Source: Sphingopyxis sp.
Lineage (GTDB): Bacteria > Pseudomonadota > Alphaproteobacteria > Sphingomonadales > Sphingomonadaceae
Assembly: GCA_016793775.1 (NCBI GenBank)
Contig: JAEULK010000069.1
Coordinates: 1-56,943 of the forward strand
Direction: 5' to 3'
DNA length: 56,943 nt
Part shown: in pieces, positions 34,294 to 43,114 of the stretch
How positions within the stretch are numbered: the first letter of the stretch is position 1
Layout: every line of letters starts with the position of its first letter
The notes under the pieces: model-generated
What the model was told of the DNA's origin: nothing
Seen by the model: the letters and a program-made list of their open reading frames with translations, nothing else
Database searches by the model: none
Position numbers and translations under genes: made by a program

Positions 34294-35175
34294 ATGCCAG
34301 TACCAGCCCATCATATCGTGGCGACGCCGCCGCCTTTCGACGCGCCGCCCTATCCGGTCGACATCTTCGCGGGCCACACCGTGCTCGTCACCGGCGGCGG
34401 ATCTGGCATGGGGCTCGCGATGGCCAAGGCGTTCGCGCAGGGCGGCGCCAATGTCGTGGTGATGGGGCGCAGCATCGAGCGTGCGCAGGAAGGCGCCGCC
34501 GAAATCGCGAAGCTCGGCGTGCGCACCCATGCGATGAGCGGCGACGTGCGCCTGCCCGAAGCGGTCGCGGCCGCGTTCGACGAGGCCGAGGAAGCGCTCG
34601 GTCCCATCGACCTGCTCGCCAATAATGCCGGGGCCAATTTCCCGGTGCTGGCCGAGGATATTTCGCCCAATGCGTGGAACGCGGTCACGCGCATCGCGAT
34701 CGACGGCACCTTCCTCTGCTCGACCGAATATGCGCGCCGCCGCATCAGGGCGGGCAAGGGCGGGGCGATCGTCAACAACAGCGCGCAATATGTCTGGACC
34801 GGCTTTCCCGGCGACGCGCACAGCGCCGCCGCCAAGACCGCGCAGGCGACGATGACGAAGAAGCTGGCCGCCGACTGGGCGCCCCATGGCATTCGCGTCA
34901 ACGCGATCGCGGCGGGTTTCTTCCCGCACGCCAGTTCGACCGCCGGCAACCGCGAAGGCGGCACCGAACCGCTGCAGAACATGATCCCCGCCGGCCGCAC
35001 CGGCAGCATCTGGGAATTCGGCTGGCTGTCGGCGATGACCTGTACGCCGATCTTCGGCGCGATGACGGGGCAGGTGATCGTGCAGGACGGCGGTGAAAGC
35101 CTGCGCCGCTCGCTGATGATGCCCGACTATGTGCCACCGCGCGAACGTGCGGACGGCCCCTGGGGGTGGAAATGA
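34294..35175 (+). CDS. SDR protein, 2,4-dienoyl-CoA reductase-like (HxxxK site)
   Basis: This 293-residue SDR has TGGGSGMG, NNAGANFP and a His in place of the catalytic Tyr: DAHSAAAKTAQATMTKKLAADWAPHGIRVNAIA. The HxxxxK pattern, the NFP after NNAG and the late WELGWL-like EFGWLSAM are features of DECR2-type 2,4-dienoyl-CoA reductases, which use NADPH to remove conjugated double bonds. It shares this with the protein at 45970-46881. The N-terminus has an 18-residue leader before the Rossmann start. It overlaps the next gene by ATGA. Confidence 0.78.
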   Translation: MPVPAHHIVATPPPFDAPPYPVDIFAGHTVLVTGGGSGMGLAMAKAFAQGGANVVVMGRSIERAQEGAAEIAKLGVRTHAMSGDVRLPEAVAAAFDEAEEALGPIDLLANNAGANFPVLAEDISPNAWNAVTRIAIDGTFLCSTEYARRRIRAGKGGAIVNNSAQYVWTGFPGDAHSAAAKTAQATMTKKLAADWAPHGIRVNAIAAGFFPHASSTAGNREGGTEPLQNMIPAGRTGSIWEFGWLSAMTCTPIFGAMTGQVIVQDGGESLRRSLMMPDYVPPRERADGPWGWK

Positions 35176-35672
35176 ACGGCTGGCTGGCGGGCAAATGTGT
35201 GGCGATCGAGGGCGACAGCCCGGCGATCGTTTCGGCCTTCGAGGCGGCAGGCGCGACGCTTGTCGAGGACGAGGCCGATATCTGGGTCCATGTCGCGCCT
35301 CCCACCGCAACCAAGCCCGCGCACGAACTCACGCACACTGAATGGCGCGCCAGCATGGATGCCGGCCTCGACCGCCGCTTCCTCGGTGCCAAGGACTTCG
35401 CCGCATCATGCCGTGCGCGCGGACAGGGCGGTGCGGTGCTCTTCGTGGGGGCCCCCGAACAGGCGCTCGGTGCCGATCAGGCAGCCGCGGCGGGCGCACT
35501 CGGCAACCTCACCAAGACCCTCGGGGTCGAATGGGCACGCGACGGCATTCGCGTGAATAGCATTTTGACGCACGAGACCGGCGACACGCTCGGTTATATC
35601 GCCGCCTATATCGCCAGCGATTATGCCGCCTATGTCACCGGCGCGGTCATGGGCATCACCCTCGATGACTGA
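35172..35672 (+). CDS. Degenerate SDR-like protein without catalytic motifs
   Basis: This 166-residue protein is recognisable as SDR-like only from LGNLTKTLGVEWARDGIRVNSI and the closing GYIAAYIASDYAAYVTGAVMGITLDD. It has no glycine-rich TGxxxGxG (CVAIEGDSPAIVSAFEAAGA is at that place) and no YxxxK (AAAAGALGN instead), and it is about 90 residues shorter than a normal SDR. It overlaps the preceding SDR by four bases and the following one by eight, so it is translated in the same operon, not random decay. It may be a non-catalytic partner of one of the flanking SDRs. Confidence 0.75.
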   Translation: MNGWLAGKCVAIEGDSPAIVSAFEAAGATLVEDEADIWVHVAPPTATKPAHELTHTEWRASMDAGLDRRFLGAKDFAASCRARGQGGAVLFVGAPEQALGADQAAAAGALGNLTKTLGVEWARDGIRVNSILTHETGDTLGYIAAYIASDYAAYVTGAVMGITLDD

Positions 35673-36525
35673 CCGTATCCGCCTTGACGGGCAGGCGGCG
35701 TTCGTCACGGGCGGAGGAGGCGGCATCGGCCGCGCGATCGCGATCCGCCTCGCCGAAGCGGGCGCCGACGTCGCGATCTTCGACATCTTTCCCGAACGCG
35801 CCGACGAAGCCGCCGAACGGGTGCGCGACGCGGGCCGACGGGCGCTGGCGATCGCGGGCGATGTCATGGACAGCGACGCGCTCCGCGCCGCGATCGACCG
35901 GGCGGCGGCAGAGTTCGGCCGCCTCGATATCCTCGCCAACAACGCCGGCGGCGTCTCCGCACGCCCCTTCCTCGAGCAGAGCGAGCGCAGCATGCGCAAG
36001 CATATCGACATCAACCTGATATCGATGCTCGTCGCGACGCAGGCGGCGGCCAAGCATATGGTCGCGGGCGGGCGGGGCGGCTCTATCGTCAATGTCGCGA
36101 GCATCGAGGCAAGCCGCGCCGCGCCCAATTTCGCGGTCTATGCCGCGTGCAAAGCTGGGATGCTCAGCTTCACCAAATCGATGGCGGTCGAACTGTCGGG
36201 CCACGGCATCCGCGTCAACTGCATCGCCCCCGACCACACGATCACCCCCGGCAATCAGGGCAATCGCGCCGGTCCCGTCGATCCGGCGACCTGGAAGCAG
36301 CATGGCCCCGAAGCCGTCGATGCGATGAACCGTCTTATCCCGCTCGGCCGCGAAGGCGTCGATATGGAATGCGGTGACGCCGCGCTATTCCTGTCGAGCG
36401 CGATGGCGAGCTATATCACCGGCGTGCTGCTGCCCATCGACGGCGGTACCTGGGGATCGTCGGGCTGGATACGCGGGCGCGACGGCAAATGGACGCTCAA
36501 CGAAGGATTGTCTTTCGGCGCCTAA
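35665..36525 (+). CDS. SDR oxidoreductase
   Basis: This 286-residue SDR has TGGGGGIG, NNAGG, the NVASIEA serine segment and YAACK as active site. An acidic residue after the second strand (IFDIFPERADE) suggests NAD. A longer C-terminal tail, TWGSSGWIRGRDGKWTLNEGLSFGA, extends beyond the usual DGG. ATG 35665 lies within the end of the preceding gene (eight-base overlap); an earlier in-frame start at 35623 would only add non-conserved residues. It precedes the GntR gene after a 101-base gap without a clear motif. Confidence 0.82.
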   Translation: MTDRIRLDGQAAFVTGGGGGIGRAIAIRLAEAGADVAIFDIFPERADEAAERVRDAGRRALAIAGDVMDSDALRAAIDRAAAEFGRLDILANNAGGVSARPFLEQSERSMRKHIDINLISMLVATQAAAKHMVAGGRGGSIVNVASIEASRAAPNFAVYAACKAGMLSFTKSMAVELSGHGIRVNCIAPDHTITPGNQGNRAGPVDPATWKQHGPEAVDAMNRLIPLGREGVDMECGDAALFLSSAMASYITGVLLPIDGGTWGSSGWIRGRDGKWTLNEGLSFGA

Positions 36526-36626
36526 ATGGAGGAAATATCGGGAACATTGCGGGGTTGCGACAAAGGCCGTAAAGACGCAGCTAGAGAAAAGTCAAACAAC
36601 GCCGGGCAGGGGCAGGATTTGTGAAT

Positions 36627-37397
36627 ATGGAAAATAACGCCGCACGTATCAGGGTGCCCAAGACGTCGGAACTGGTCGCCGACCAGATCCGGGCCCAGAT
36701 CGTGCGCGGCGAACTGAAGGAAGGGGACTCGCTGCCGCCCGAAGGGACGCTGATGGCGACGCTCGGCATTTCGCGGCCGACGCTGCGCGAGGCGTTCCGT
36801 ATCCTTGAGGCCGAAAGCCTGATCAGCGTCGTGCGCGGCTCGCGCAGCGGCGCGCGGGTGCACCAGCCGTCGGTCGAGCTTGTGTCGCGTTACGCGGGCT
36901 ATCTGCTCGAAGCCGGCGGAACGACGATCGCCGATCTTTATGCGGCGCGGCTCGCGATCGAGCCGACGGTGGTGCGCTGGCTTGCGACCGCCAAGGGGCA
37001 GACGCCGGGCTTCGCGCAGGTGCGGCAGATGCTCGCCGAGCTACGGGAGATGCTCAACAGCGAAGGCTATGCCGAGTTCGTCGACAATGTCTCCAACTTT
37101 CACCAGACGCTCGTCGAGGCGACGGGCAACAAGACGCTGAGCCTGATGAACCGCATGCTGCTCAATCTCGGCCGCCATCACCAGAACGACTATCAGCGCC
37201 GCCACCCGCGCACGACCGAGGACAAGTATAAGAGCCTGCGCGCGGGCTTCAAATCCTTTGAAAAGCTCGTCACCTTGATCGAGGCGGGCGATGTCGAGGG
37301 CGCGGTCAACCATTGGCGGCTCCACCTGCGCAACGCCAACGACACCTGGGCGGCGCGCGGCGAGGGCGAGCGGATCGTCGACTCCCTGCACGGATGA
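36627..37397 (+). CDS. GntR-family regulator, FCD (FadR) subfamily
   Basis: This 256-residue regulator has the GntR winged helix (LVADQIRAQIVRGELKEGDSLPPEGTLMATLGISRPTLREAFRILEAESLI) and an all-helical FCD ligand domain with the metal-binding Asp/His pattern (DLYAARLAIEPTVV, FHQTLVEATGNKTL, NHWRLHL). Members sense acyl-CoA or carboxylic acids and usually repress. A GTG at 36621 is possible; ATG 36627 has CAGGA nine bases before it. It overlaps the following ligase by ATGA. It is a candidate regulator for the palindrome regulon, though no site is found before it. Confidence 0.86.
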   Translation: MENNAARIRVPKTSELVADQIRAQIVRGELKEGDSLPPEGTLMATLGISRPTLREAFRILEAESLISVVRGSRSGARVHQPSVELVSRYAGYLLEAGGTTIADLYAARLAIEPTVVRWLATAKGQTPGFAQVRQMLAELREMLNSEGYAEFVDNVSNFHQTLVEATGNKTLSLMNRMLLNLGRHHQNDYQRRHPRTTEDKYKSLRAGFKSFEKLVTLIEAGDVEGAVNHWRLHLRNANDTWAARGEGERIVDSLHG

Positions 37398-38899
37398 ATT
37401 TCGCCGACGCGATGATCGCCGCCGCGGCGCGTGCGCCGGGCGCCTATTTGGTCGTTGCATCGGACAGCCTGGCTTGCACCGCCACACTCGGCGAAGTCGT
37501 CGCGGCGGGGCGCCGCATGGGTACGCGGATGTCCGCCGCGGGCATCGGCCGGGGCGACATCATCGCCTGCATGCTTGCCAATTGGCGCGAATGGCTCGTC
37601 GTCGCGGTAGCCGCGGCACAGGCGGGCGCGGTGATGCTGCCCATCGTCACCATTTATGGCGCCAAGGAACTGGGCTTCATTCTGCGCCAGTCGGGCGCCA
37701 GATGGCTGTTCACGCCCGACCGCTTCCGCAATGTCGACTATCGCCAAGTCGTGGCTGATTGCGGCGACCTGCCGGCTCTCGAACGTCATGTCGCGACCGG
37801 CCCCGATTTCGATGCGCTCGAGGCCGATGGCCCGATCGCCGATCCGGTTCCGATGGACGCAAACGATCTCGCTTTGCTCGTCTACACCTCGGGCACAACC
37901 GCCGATCCCAAGGGGGTGATGCACAGCGCGCGCGGTTTCCTTGCCGAGATGGAAACGATGCGGCTGATGCGCGCGGGCACCGACGACGATGCGGTGATCT
38001 CGCCCTGGCCTCCCGGCCATGTCGCGGGCGCGCTGTCGATGTACCGTTTCCTCTGCCAAGGGACGCCGCTGATTCTGATGGATCAATGGGACGCGCGGCT
38101 CGCGGCCGAGCTGATCGACCGGCACAAGGTGACCTCGTCGTCGGGCACGCCCTTCCACCTCTCGGGCATGATCGCGGCCGCCGATGCGCAGGGCTATGAC
38201 CTGACCTCGCTCCGCCAATATCTTGTCGGCGCCGCGCCGGTGCCGCCGTCGCTGATCGAACGCTGCCAGGCCTTGGGCCTGGCGGTCTATCACTGCTACG
38301 GGTCGAGCGAGCATCCCACAGTGACCTCGGGCGTCGTCGACGACCCGCTCGACAAGCAGCTCCATACCGAGGGGCGCGCGATCCTCGGCTCCGAAATGCG
38401 CTTCGTCGACGACGACGGCAGAGACGTCGCGCCGGGCGAAGACGGCGAAATCTGCACGCGCGGCCCGGAGCTCTTCATGGGCTATCTCGACCCCGCGCTG
38501 AACGCGGCCGCCTTCCTGCCGGGCGGCTGGTACCGCACCGGCGACATCGGCCGCCTCGACGAGGGCGGCTATCTGCTGATCACCGACCGCAAGAAGGACA
38601 TCATCATCCGCGGCGGCGAGAATATCTCGTCCAAGGAGGTCGAGGCGGTGTTGCTCGGCCATCCGGCGGTGGCCGATGCGGCAGTGGTCGCCGCGCCCGA
38701 CGACCGCATGGGCGAGGTGGTGCGCGCCTGTGTCGTCCTCGCGCCGGGCGCGACGCTGGCGCTGCACGAAGTGCGCGATCATTTCCTCGCGGCGGGCATC
38801 GCGAAGCAGAAGACGCCCGAACGGCTGAGCATCCTGCCAGAGCTTCCGCGGAACGCATCGGGCAAGGTGCTGAAGCACGAACTGCGGCGGACTTCATAA
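37394..38899 (+). CDS. Acyl-CoA ligase (AMP-dependent synthetase)
   Basis: This 501-residue enzyme has the ATP-binding YTSGTTADPKGVMH, YHCYGSSEHPTV, WYRTGDIGRLDEGGYL, the hinge DRKKDIIIRGGENISS and the catalytic lysine in NASGKVLKHELRR. It resembles cyclohexanecarboxylate/long-chain type ligases, but the acid is not readable. It is translationally coupled to the GntR gene (ATGA), which suggests that the regulator controls it. A sphingomonad-type repeat follows. Confidence 0.88.
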   Translation: MNFADAMIAAAARAPGAYLVVASDSLACTATLGEVVAAGRRMGTRMSAAGIGRGDIIACMLANWREWLVVAVAAAQAGAVMLPIVTIYGAKELGFILRQSGARWLFTPDRFRNVDYRQVVADCGDLPALERHVATGPDFDALEADGPIADPVPMDANDLALLVYTSGTTADPKGVMHSARGFLAEMETMRLMRAGTDDDAVISPWPPGHVAGALSMYRFLCQGTPLILMDQWDARLAAELIDRHKVTSSSGTPFHLSGMIAAADAQGYDLTSLRQYLVGAAPVPPSLIERCQALGLAVYHCYGSSEHPTVTSGVVDDPLDKQLHTEGRAILGSEMRFVDDDGRDVAPGEDGEICTRGPELFMGYLDPALNAAAFLPGGWYRTGDIGRLDEGGYLLITDRKKDIIIRGGENISSKEVEAVLLGHPAVADAAVVAAPDDRMGEVVRACVVLAPGATLALHEVRDHFLAAGIAKQKTPERLSILPELPRNASGKVLKHELRRTS

Positions 38900-38903
38900 A
38901 CTT

Positions 38904-38987
38904 CGTCATTGCGAGCGAAGCGAAGCAATCCAGGCCGGTTTGCGCCTGCTCCGGATCGCCGCGTCGCTTCGCGCCTCGCAATGCCGA
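38904..38987. repeat. Intergenic inverted repeat of the CGTCATTGCGAGCG type
   Basis: CATTGCGAG (38907-38915) pairs with CTCGCAATG (38975-38983), and inner AGCGAAGCGA pairs loosely with TCGCTTCGC. It fills the gap between the convergent ligase and SDR genes. Similar sequences are common between genes in alphaproteobacteria. Confidence 0.8.
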
Positions 38988-38993
38988 GGTGCT

Positions 38994-39782
38994 TCAGTTG
39001 CGCATGATGAATCCGCCGTCGACGTTCAGCGCCTGCCCCGTAATCCAGTCCCCCGCCGGCGAACACAGTAGCAGCAACGCGCCCACCAGATCCTGCGGCT
39101 CCCCGCGCGGTTGTTTGACCACGCGCGCCATCGCCGCCTGCACGAAGGGGCTTTCCTCGGGGGTCAGCGCCTTGCCCGCGTCGGACATCGTCATCCCCGG
39201 CGCGATCGCGTTGACATTGACGTTCATCCGCCCGAGCTCGGTCGCAAGCGTCGTCGTCAGCCCGAGCAAGGCGACCTTGCTGATCCCGTAAGTCGTCTGC
39301 GCCGGAAAGCCGCCAGCCGACAGCTGGTTGACGATCTTGCCTCCGCCGCGCGCCTGGAACAACGGCACCGCCGCCTTGGAACAGATCAGCGCCCCGGTCA
39401 GGTTGACGCGCATCAGTTTGTCGAAATCGGCGATGCCGGTCTGGATCGCGGGGGTGCCGACCGCCTCGACCATCAGCGCCGCGTTGTTGACGAGGATATC
39501 GAGCCCGCCGAAGGCCGTGCTCGTTGTTTCCATCATCGCCGCGACCGAAGCCTCGTCGGCGATATCGACCTGCACCGCGATGGCCTTGCCGTCGGCATCA
39601 TTGATTTCGCCCGCGACGCGCTCGGCGCCTTCCCGGTTGAGGTCGGCGACGACGACGCTCGCGCCCGCATTGGCGAGCCCGACCGCATAGGCGCGCCCGA
39701 TCGAGTTGCCGCGCCCGCCCGCGCCGGTGACGATCGCGACCTTGCCGTCGAGTCGGAACTGGTCGTTGGTGAAATCGGCCAT
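38994..39782 (-). CDS. SDR oxidoreductase
   Basis: This 262-residue SDR has VTGAGGRGNSIGRAYA as nucleotide motif (three glycines with an inserted RGNS loop), NNAALM, LSAGGFP and YGISK. An acidic residue at VVVADLN suggests NAD. The best start is ATG 39782 with AGGAGG seven bases before it; a GTG two codons upstream would overlap the aldehyde dehydrogenase stop. It is the last gene of the P450-aldehyde dehydrogenase-SDR operon and may oxidise an alcohol made by the P450. Confidence 0.82.
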   Translation of the reverse strand: MADFTNDQFRLDGKVAIVTGAGGRGNSIGRAYAVGLANAGASVVVADLNREGAERVAGEINDADGKAIAVQVDIADEASVAAMMETTSTAFGGLDILVNNAALMVEAVGTPAIQTGIADFDKLMRVNLTGALICSKAAVPLFQARGGGKIVNQLSAGGFPAQTTYGISKVALLGLTTTLATELGRMNVNVNAIAPGMTMSDAGKALTPEESPFVQAAMARVVKQPRGEPQDLVGALLLLCSPAGDWITGQALNVDGGFIMRN

Positions 39783-39784
39783 GC

Positions 39785-41269
39785 TCACGCCTCCTGCTTC
39801 GGAAAGATCGGCGCGCCGACCCCGATGGTCACGGTCTTGTAATGCAGGAATTCGTCGATCCCCGCCTTGCCGCCTTCCTTGCCGAAGCCCGAGATGCCGA
39901 TACCGCCGAATGGGGTGTAGGGATTGATCTGGAACCCGCCGTTGACATAGACGCCGCCGGCGTTCAGCCGCTCCGAAATCCGGTGCACGCGCTGCAGGTC
40001 GTTCGACTGGATCATCGCGGCGAGGCCATATTCGCTGTTGTTCGCGATCGCGATCGCCTCTTCCTCGGTCTCGAATTTCATCACCACCACCGCGGGCCCG
40101 AAAATCTCGACCTGGCTGATCTCGTGATCGGGATCGGCATCGACGATCAGCGTCGGCTCGATGAAATTGCCAACGGCCAATTCGCCGCCACAGCGCCCGC
40201 CGCCGAGCAGGAAGGTTGCAGCGCCGTCCGCCTTGGCACGGTCGAACATGCCGAGGATGCGGTCGACCGCCGCCTTGTTGATCACCGGCCCGACCGCGAC
40301 CGTCGGGTCCATCGGATCGCCGACCTTGAACTGCCCGATGATCGCTTTCAGCCGCGCGACAAAATCGTCATAGACGCTGGCATGGACCAGCTGGCGGGTG
40401 GGGAGGGCGCAGCCCTGCCCCGACAGGCAGCCGACGGTCCAGAACACCGCGCGCTCAGCCGCCGCCTGGATATCGCAATCGGGGAAGACGAGGCTCGCCG
40501 ATTTGCCGCCGAGTTCCATCACCGACGGCTTGATCTCCTCGGCGCAGGCGGTCAGGATCTTGCGCGCGGTGATCGGGCCGCCGGTGAAGCTGATCTTGCG
40601 GATTTTCTTGTGCCGCACGATCGCGTCGCCCGCCTCGCCTGTGCCGGGGAAGATCGACAGCACGCCGTCGGGGACGCCCGCCTCCTTGCACATCCGCGCG
40701 AACATCTCGGGCGCGAAGGGGGTGATCTCGGCGGGTTTGCAGATCACGCAATTGCCCGCCGCCAGCGCCGCCGCGACCTTCATGCCCAGCGAAATCAGCG
40801 GGCCGTTCCAGGTGATGATGATGCCGACGATGCCGATCGGCTCGGGCACGGTGTAGCTGAGCTCACCGCGTGTATCGAAGGTCGAGATCAGTTCGCCCGA
40901 CATCTTGTCGCACCAGCCGGCATAATAGCGCGTCCACCCCACTGCGGTATCGACCCCGCGCTCGCCGACCATCAGCGTCGTGCCGCCGTCGAGCGCCGCC
41001 ATGCGCGCGAGTTCGGTCTTGTTTGCCTCGAGCAGGTCGGCAAGCCGGTTCAGTATGTCGCGCCGCACCTCGGGCGCGGTCCGGCGCCATGACTCCTGCA
41101 CCGCCACGGCCTTGGCGACCGCTTCCTCGACTTCCTTCGCGCCCGCGAGCGGGATGTCGGCCTGCGTCTGCTGGCTGACCGGGTGCAGATGCGGATGCGT
41201 CCCGCCGCTACCGCTCGACCGTTGTTCGTGCCCCAGATGCAGATGCACTGCGGGTGCTGCGCTTGCCAT
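39785..41269 (-). CDS. NAD(P)-dependent aldehyde dehydrogenase with His-rich N-terminus
   Basis: This 494-residue ALDH has the catalytic Glu in VMELGGKSASLVF, the catalytic Cys in SGQGCALPTRQL and the EIFGPAVVVMKF segment. It oxidises an aldehyde to the acid, fitting P450 hydroxylation followed by oxidation to a carboxylate. The N-terminal 30 residues contain His9, 11, 14, 25, 27 and 29, including HLHLGH and HPHLHP. This replaces the usual INPATGE start and could bind metal. ATG 41269 follows GGGAGA. It starts 24 bases after the P450 stop. Confidence 0.85.
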   Translation of the reverse strand: MASAAPAVHLHLGHEQRSSGSGGTHPHLHPVSQQTQADIPLAGAKEVEEAVAKAVAVQESWRRTAPEVRRDILNRLADLLEANKTELARMAALDGGTTLMVGERGVDTAVGWTRYYAGWCDKMSGELISTFDTRGELSYTVPEPIGIVGIIITWNGPLISLGMKVAAALAAGNCVICKPAEITPFAPEMFARMCKEAGVPDGVLSIFPGTGEAGDAIVRHKKIRKISFTGGPITARKILTACAEEIKPSVMELGGKSASLVFPDCDIQAAAERAVFWTVGCLSGQGCALPTRQLVHASVYDDFVARLKAIIGQFKVGDPMDPTVAVGPVINKAAVDRILGMFDRAKADGAATFLLGGGRCGGELAVGNFIEPTLIVDADPDHEISQVEIFGPAVVVMKFETEEEAIAIANNSEYGLAAMIQSNDLQRVHRISERLNAGGVYVNGGFQINPYTPFGGIGISGFGKEGGKAGIDEFLHYKTVTIGVGAPIFPKQEA

Positions 41270-41293
41270 GTCTCTATCTCCCAACGAAGTTGT

Positions 41294-42484
41294 TCAGGCG
41301 TCCCACGCCAGATGCAGATGTTCGAGCGCCATCACGCTGCCGCCGCGGCACGTCTCGTCGCCCTTGGTGACCTGCCGGAAATGGCCGATGCGGTCGAACC
41401 AGGCGCGGTAGAAGATGATCAGCTCCATGCGCGCGAGATGCAGGCCCAGGCAGGTGTGGATGCCCGATCCGAACGCGGCGTGGCGGTAGAATTGGCGCTC
41501 GACCGACACCGCCTTCGGGTCCTCGGTCAGCACCTCGTCCCAGCCGACGAGCGGCAGCGGCGCGAGGATGCAGTCGCCTGCGCGGAGCTGCGCGCCGCCC
41601 AGTTCGGTATCCGCAGTGACATAGCGCGGCGTAGCGACGAAGGCATAGCGGCGCAGCAGTTCCTCGACCATGTTCGGGATCACCGCGGGATCGTCGATCG
41701 CGCGCTGGCGCAGCTTCTCGTCATGCGCGAGGTGGCGCATGCCAAAGCTCATCGCATTGGTCACTGTGTCGAGCCCCGCGAGGAACATCAGGAAGCCGAT
41801 CGACATCAGCTCCTCGAAGCTCAGCTTGCGCCCATCGACCTCGCCCGCGATGATCTTCGAGATCATGTCGTCCTTGGGCTCGGCCATCCGCTGCTGGATC
41901 AGTTCGGCAAGGTTGCCGACGATCGCCTGCGCGAGCTGGTTGCGGTTCTCGTTGCTCGCCTGCGAATGGAAAAAGCCGGTAACGAGGCCGCGAAATTCCT
42001 CGAACTTCTCCATCGGAAAGCCGAACAATTCCATGAACACCGCGACGGGCAGCCGCGAGCCGATCGCCTCGACGAAATCGCATTCGCCCTTTTGGGCGAC
42101 CTCATCGAGCAACTGGTCGGTCCACGCCGTTATGCGCCCGTCGAGCGGCTCGATCGCCTTGGATTCGAAGAAGGGGCGCAGCATCTGGCGGTACGACCGG
42201 TGCTCGGGCGGGTCGAGCATCTCGGGGATCATCTTGGGCTGGTCGGGGTTGGGGGGGATCGAGAGGTAACGGCTCGAGAAGATTTCGGGATGCCGCACGA
42301 CATGCTGCACCGTCGCGCCGGTGTTGCACACCCAATGGCCGCCATGCGCGCTGGTCCAGAACACCGGCGGTGCGGTCTCCTTCAGCTCCCAATAGCGGTC
42401 GTGGCAATCGGCCAGCACGCCGGGGTCGGCGATATAGTCGAACTCAAAGACGGGCGTGCGCTCCGCAATCTGCGACTCGGTCAT
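41294..42484 (-). CDS. Cytochrome P450
   Basis: This 396-residue class I bacterial P450 has the oxygen-binding I-helix AGLDT (236-240), the ExxR pair Glu275-Arg278 and the haem-binding FGSGIHTCLG (338-347) with Cys345. It is soluble, so it needs a separate ferredoxin and reductase, which are not in the window. It probably hydroxylates a terminal methyl or ring carbon of the hydrophobic substrate, with the following aldehyde dehydrogenase and SDR continuing the oxidation. It is divergent from a TetR regulator with an inverted repeat between. Confidence 0.9.
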   Translation of the reverse strand: MTESQIAERTPVFEFDYIADPGVLADCHDRYWELKETAPPVFWTSAHGGHWVCNTGATVQHVVRHPEIFSSRYLSIPPNPDQPKMIPEMLDPPEHRSYRQMLRPFFESKAIEPLDGRITAWTDQLLDEVAQKGECDFVEAIGSRLPVAVFMELFGFPMEKFEEFRGLVTGFFHSQASNENRNQLAQAIVGNLAELIQQRMAEPKDDMISKIIAGEVDGRKLSFEELMSIGFLMFLAGLDTVTNAMSFGMRHLAHDEKLRQRAIDDPAVIPNMVEELLRRYAFVATPRYVTADTELGGAQLRAGDCILAPLPLVGWDEVLTEDPKAVSVERQFYRHAAFGSGIHTCLGLHLARMELIIFYRAWFDRIGHFRQVTKGDETCRGGSVMALEHLHLAWDA

Positions 42485-42506
42485 CTTCTCTCTCCCATTG
42501 ACGTAA

Positions 42507-42522
42507 GTAAACGATGGTTTAC
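42507..42522. promoter_or_regulatory. GTAAACGATGGTTTAC inverted repeat, probable TetR operator
   Basis: Perfect 6-bp arms GTAAAC and GTTTAC enclose GATG. TTGAC and GTCAA lie further out at 42499 and 42530. The site is 23 bases from the P450 start and 25 bases from the TetR start, in the middle of the 62-base divergent gap. Confidence 0.75.
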
Positions 42523-42546
42523 ATAGTGAGTCAACGGGGAGAGTTT

Positions 42547-43107
42547 ATGGAAACGATGATCGAAGCACCGGCCCGCGACGCCGACCGCACCCGCGCAGCA
42601 ATTCTTCGTGCTGCGCAGCAAGTCTTTGCCGCGAAAGGCTTTGCCGAGGCGAGGGTGCGCGACATCACCGCGCTCGCGGGGGTCAACCCGTCGCTGGTCA
42701 GCCGCTATTTCGGCGGCAAGCTGAAATTGTTCGAGGCCGCGCTCGACGCGGCGCTCGACCCGCGGCTGATGACCGACCTGCCGAAGGACGAGTTCGGCAA
42801 GATGATCGTCGCGCGCTTCGCCGATGAGGACGACCGTATCAGTCCGCTGCCGATGATGTTCAGCGCCGCTGCCGACAGCGAGGCGCGCGCGATCGCGCAG
42901 CGCCTGCTCCGCGAGCGCGTGTTCGAGCCGCTCAAGCACTGGTTCGGCGGCGGCGACGCCGATGTGAAGACGGCGCGCTTCATGATGGTCTCGCTCGGCT
43001 TCTTCGCCTACCGCGACCAGCTCCCGCTCGCCGAATTCGCCGGCCGCGTCGAACCGAGGCTGCGGCAATGGCTCGAATGCGAGTTCCAGGCCATCGTCGA
43101 CGACTGA
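42547..43107 (+). CDS. TetR-family transcriptional regulator
   Basis: This 186-residue protein has the TetR N-terminal helix-turn-helix: RTRAAILRAAQQVFAAKGFAEARVRDITALAGVNPSLVSRYFGGKLKLFEAAL, followed by an alpha-helical ligand domain. GGGGAGAG precedes ATG 42547; the open frame begins further upstream at 42514 inside the operator region. Divergent placement and the inverted repeat between suggest that it represses the P450 operon and itself. Its stop lies seven bases from the stop of the convergent ACAD. Confidence 0.87.
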   Translation: METMIEAPARDADRTRAAILRAAQQVFAAKGFAEARVRDITALAGVNPSLVSRYFGGKLKLFEAALDAALDPRLMTDLPKDEFGKMIVARFADEDDRISPLPMMFSAAADSEARAIAQRLLRERVFEPLKHWFGGGDADVKTARFMMVSLGFFAYRDQLPLAEFAGRVEPRLRQWLECEFQAIVDD

Positions 43108-43114
43108 CATCGCA

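Noticed and set aside
35172-35672. Frameshifted remnant of a full SDR
   Set aside because: The flanking frames show no missing SDR pieces, and the gene overlaps both neighbours in the way of an intact operon gene, so a short intact protein is more likely.
36526-36626. GntR/FadR-type operator before the GntR gene
   Set aside because: I looked for TTGTxxACAA- or TGGTxxACCA-type sites and for the 12-bp palindrome. TTGCGACAA is the only weak match and is not convincing.
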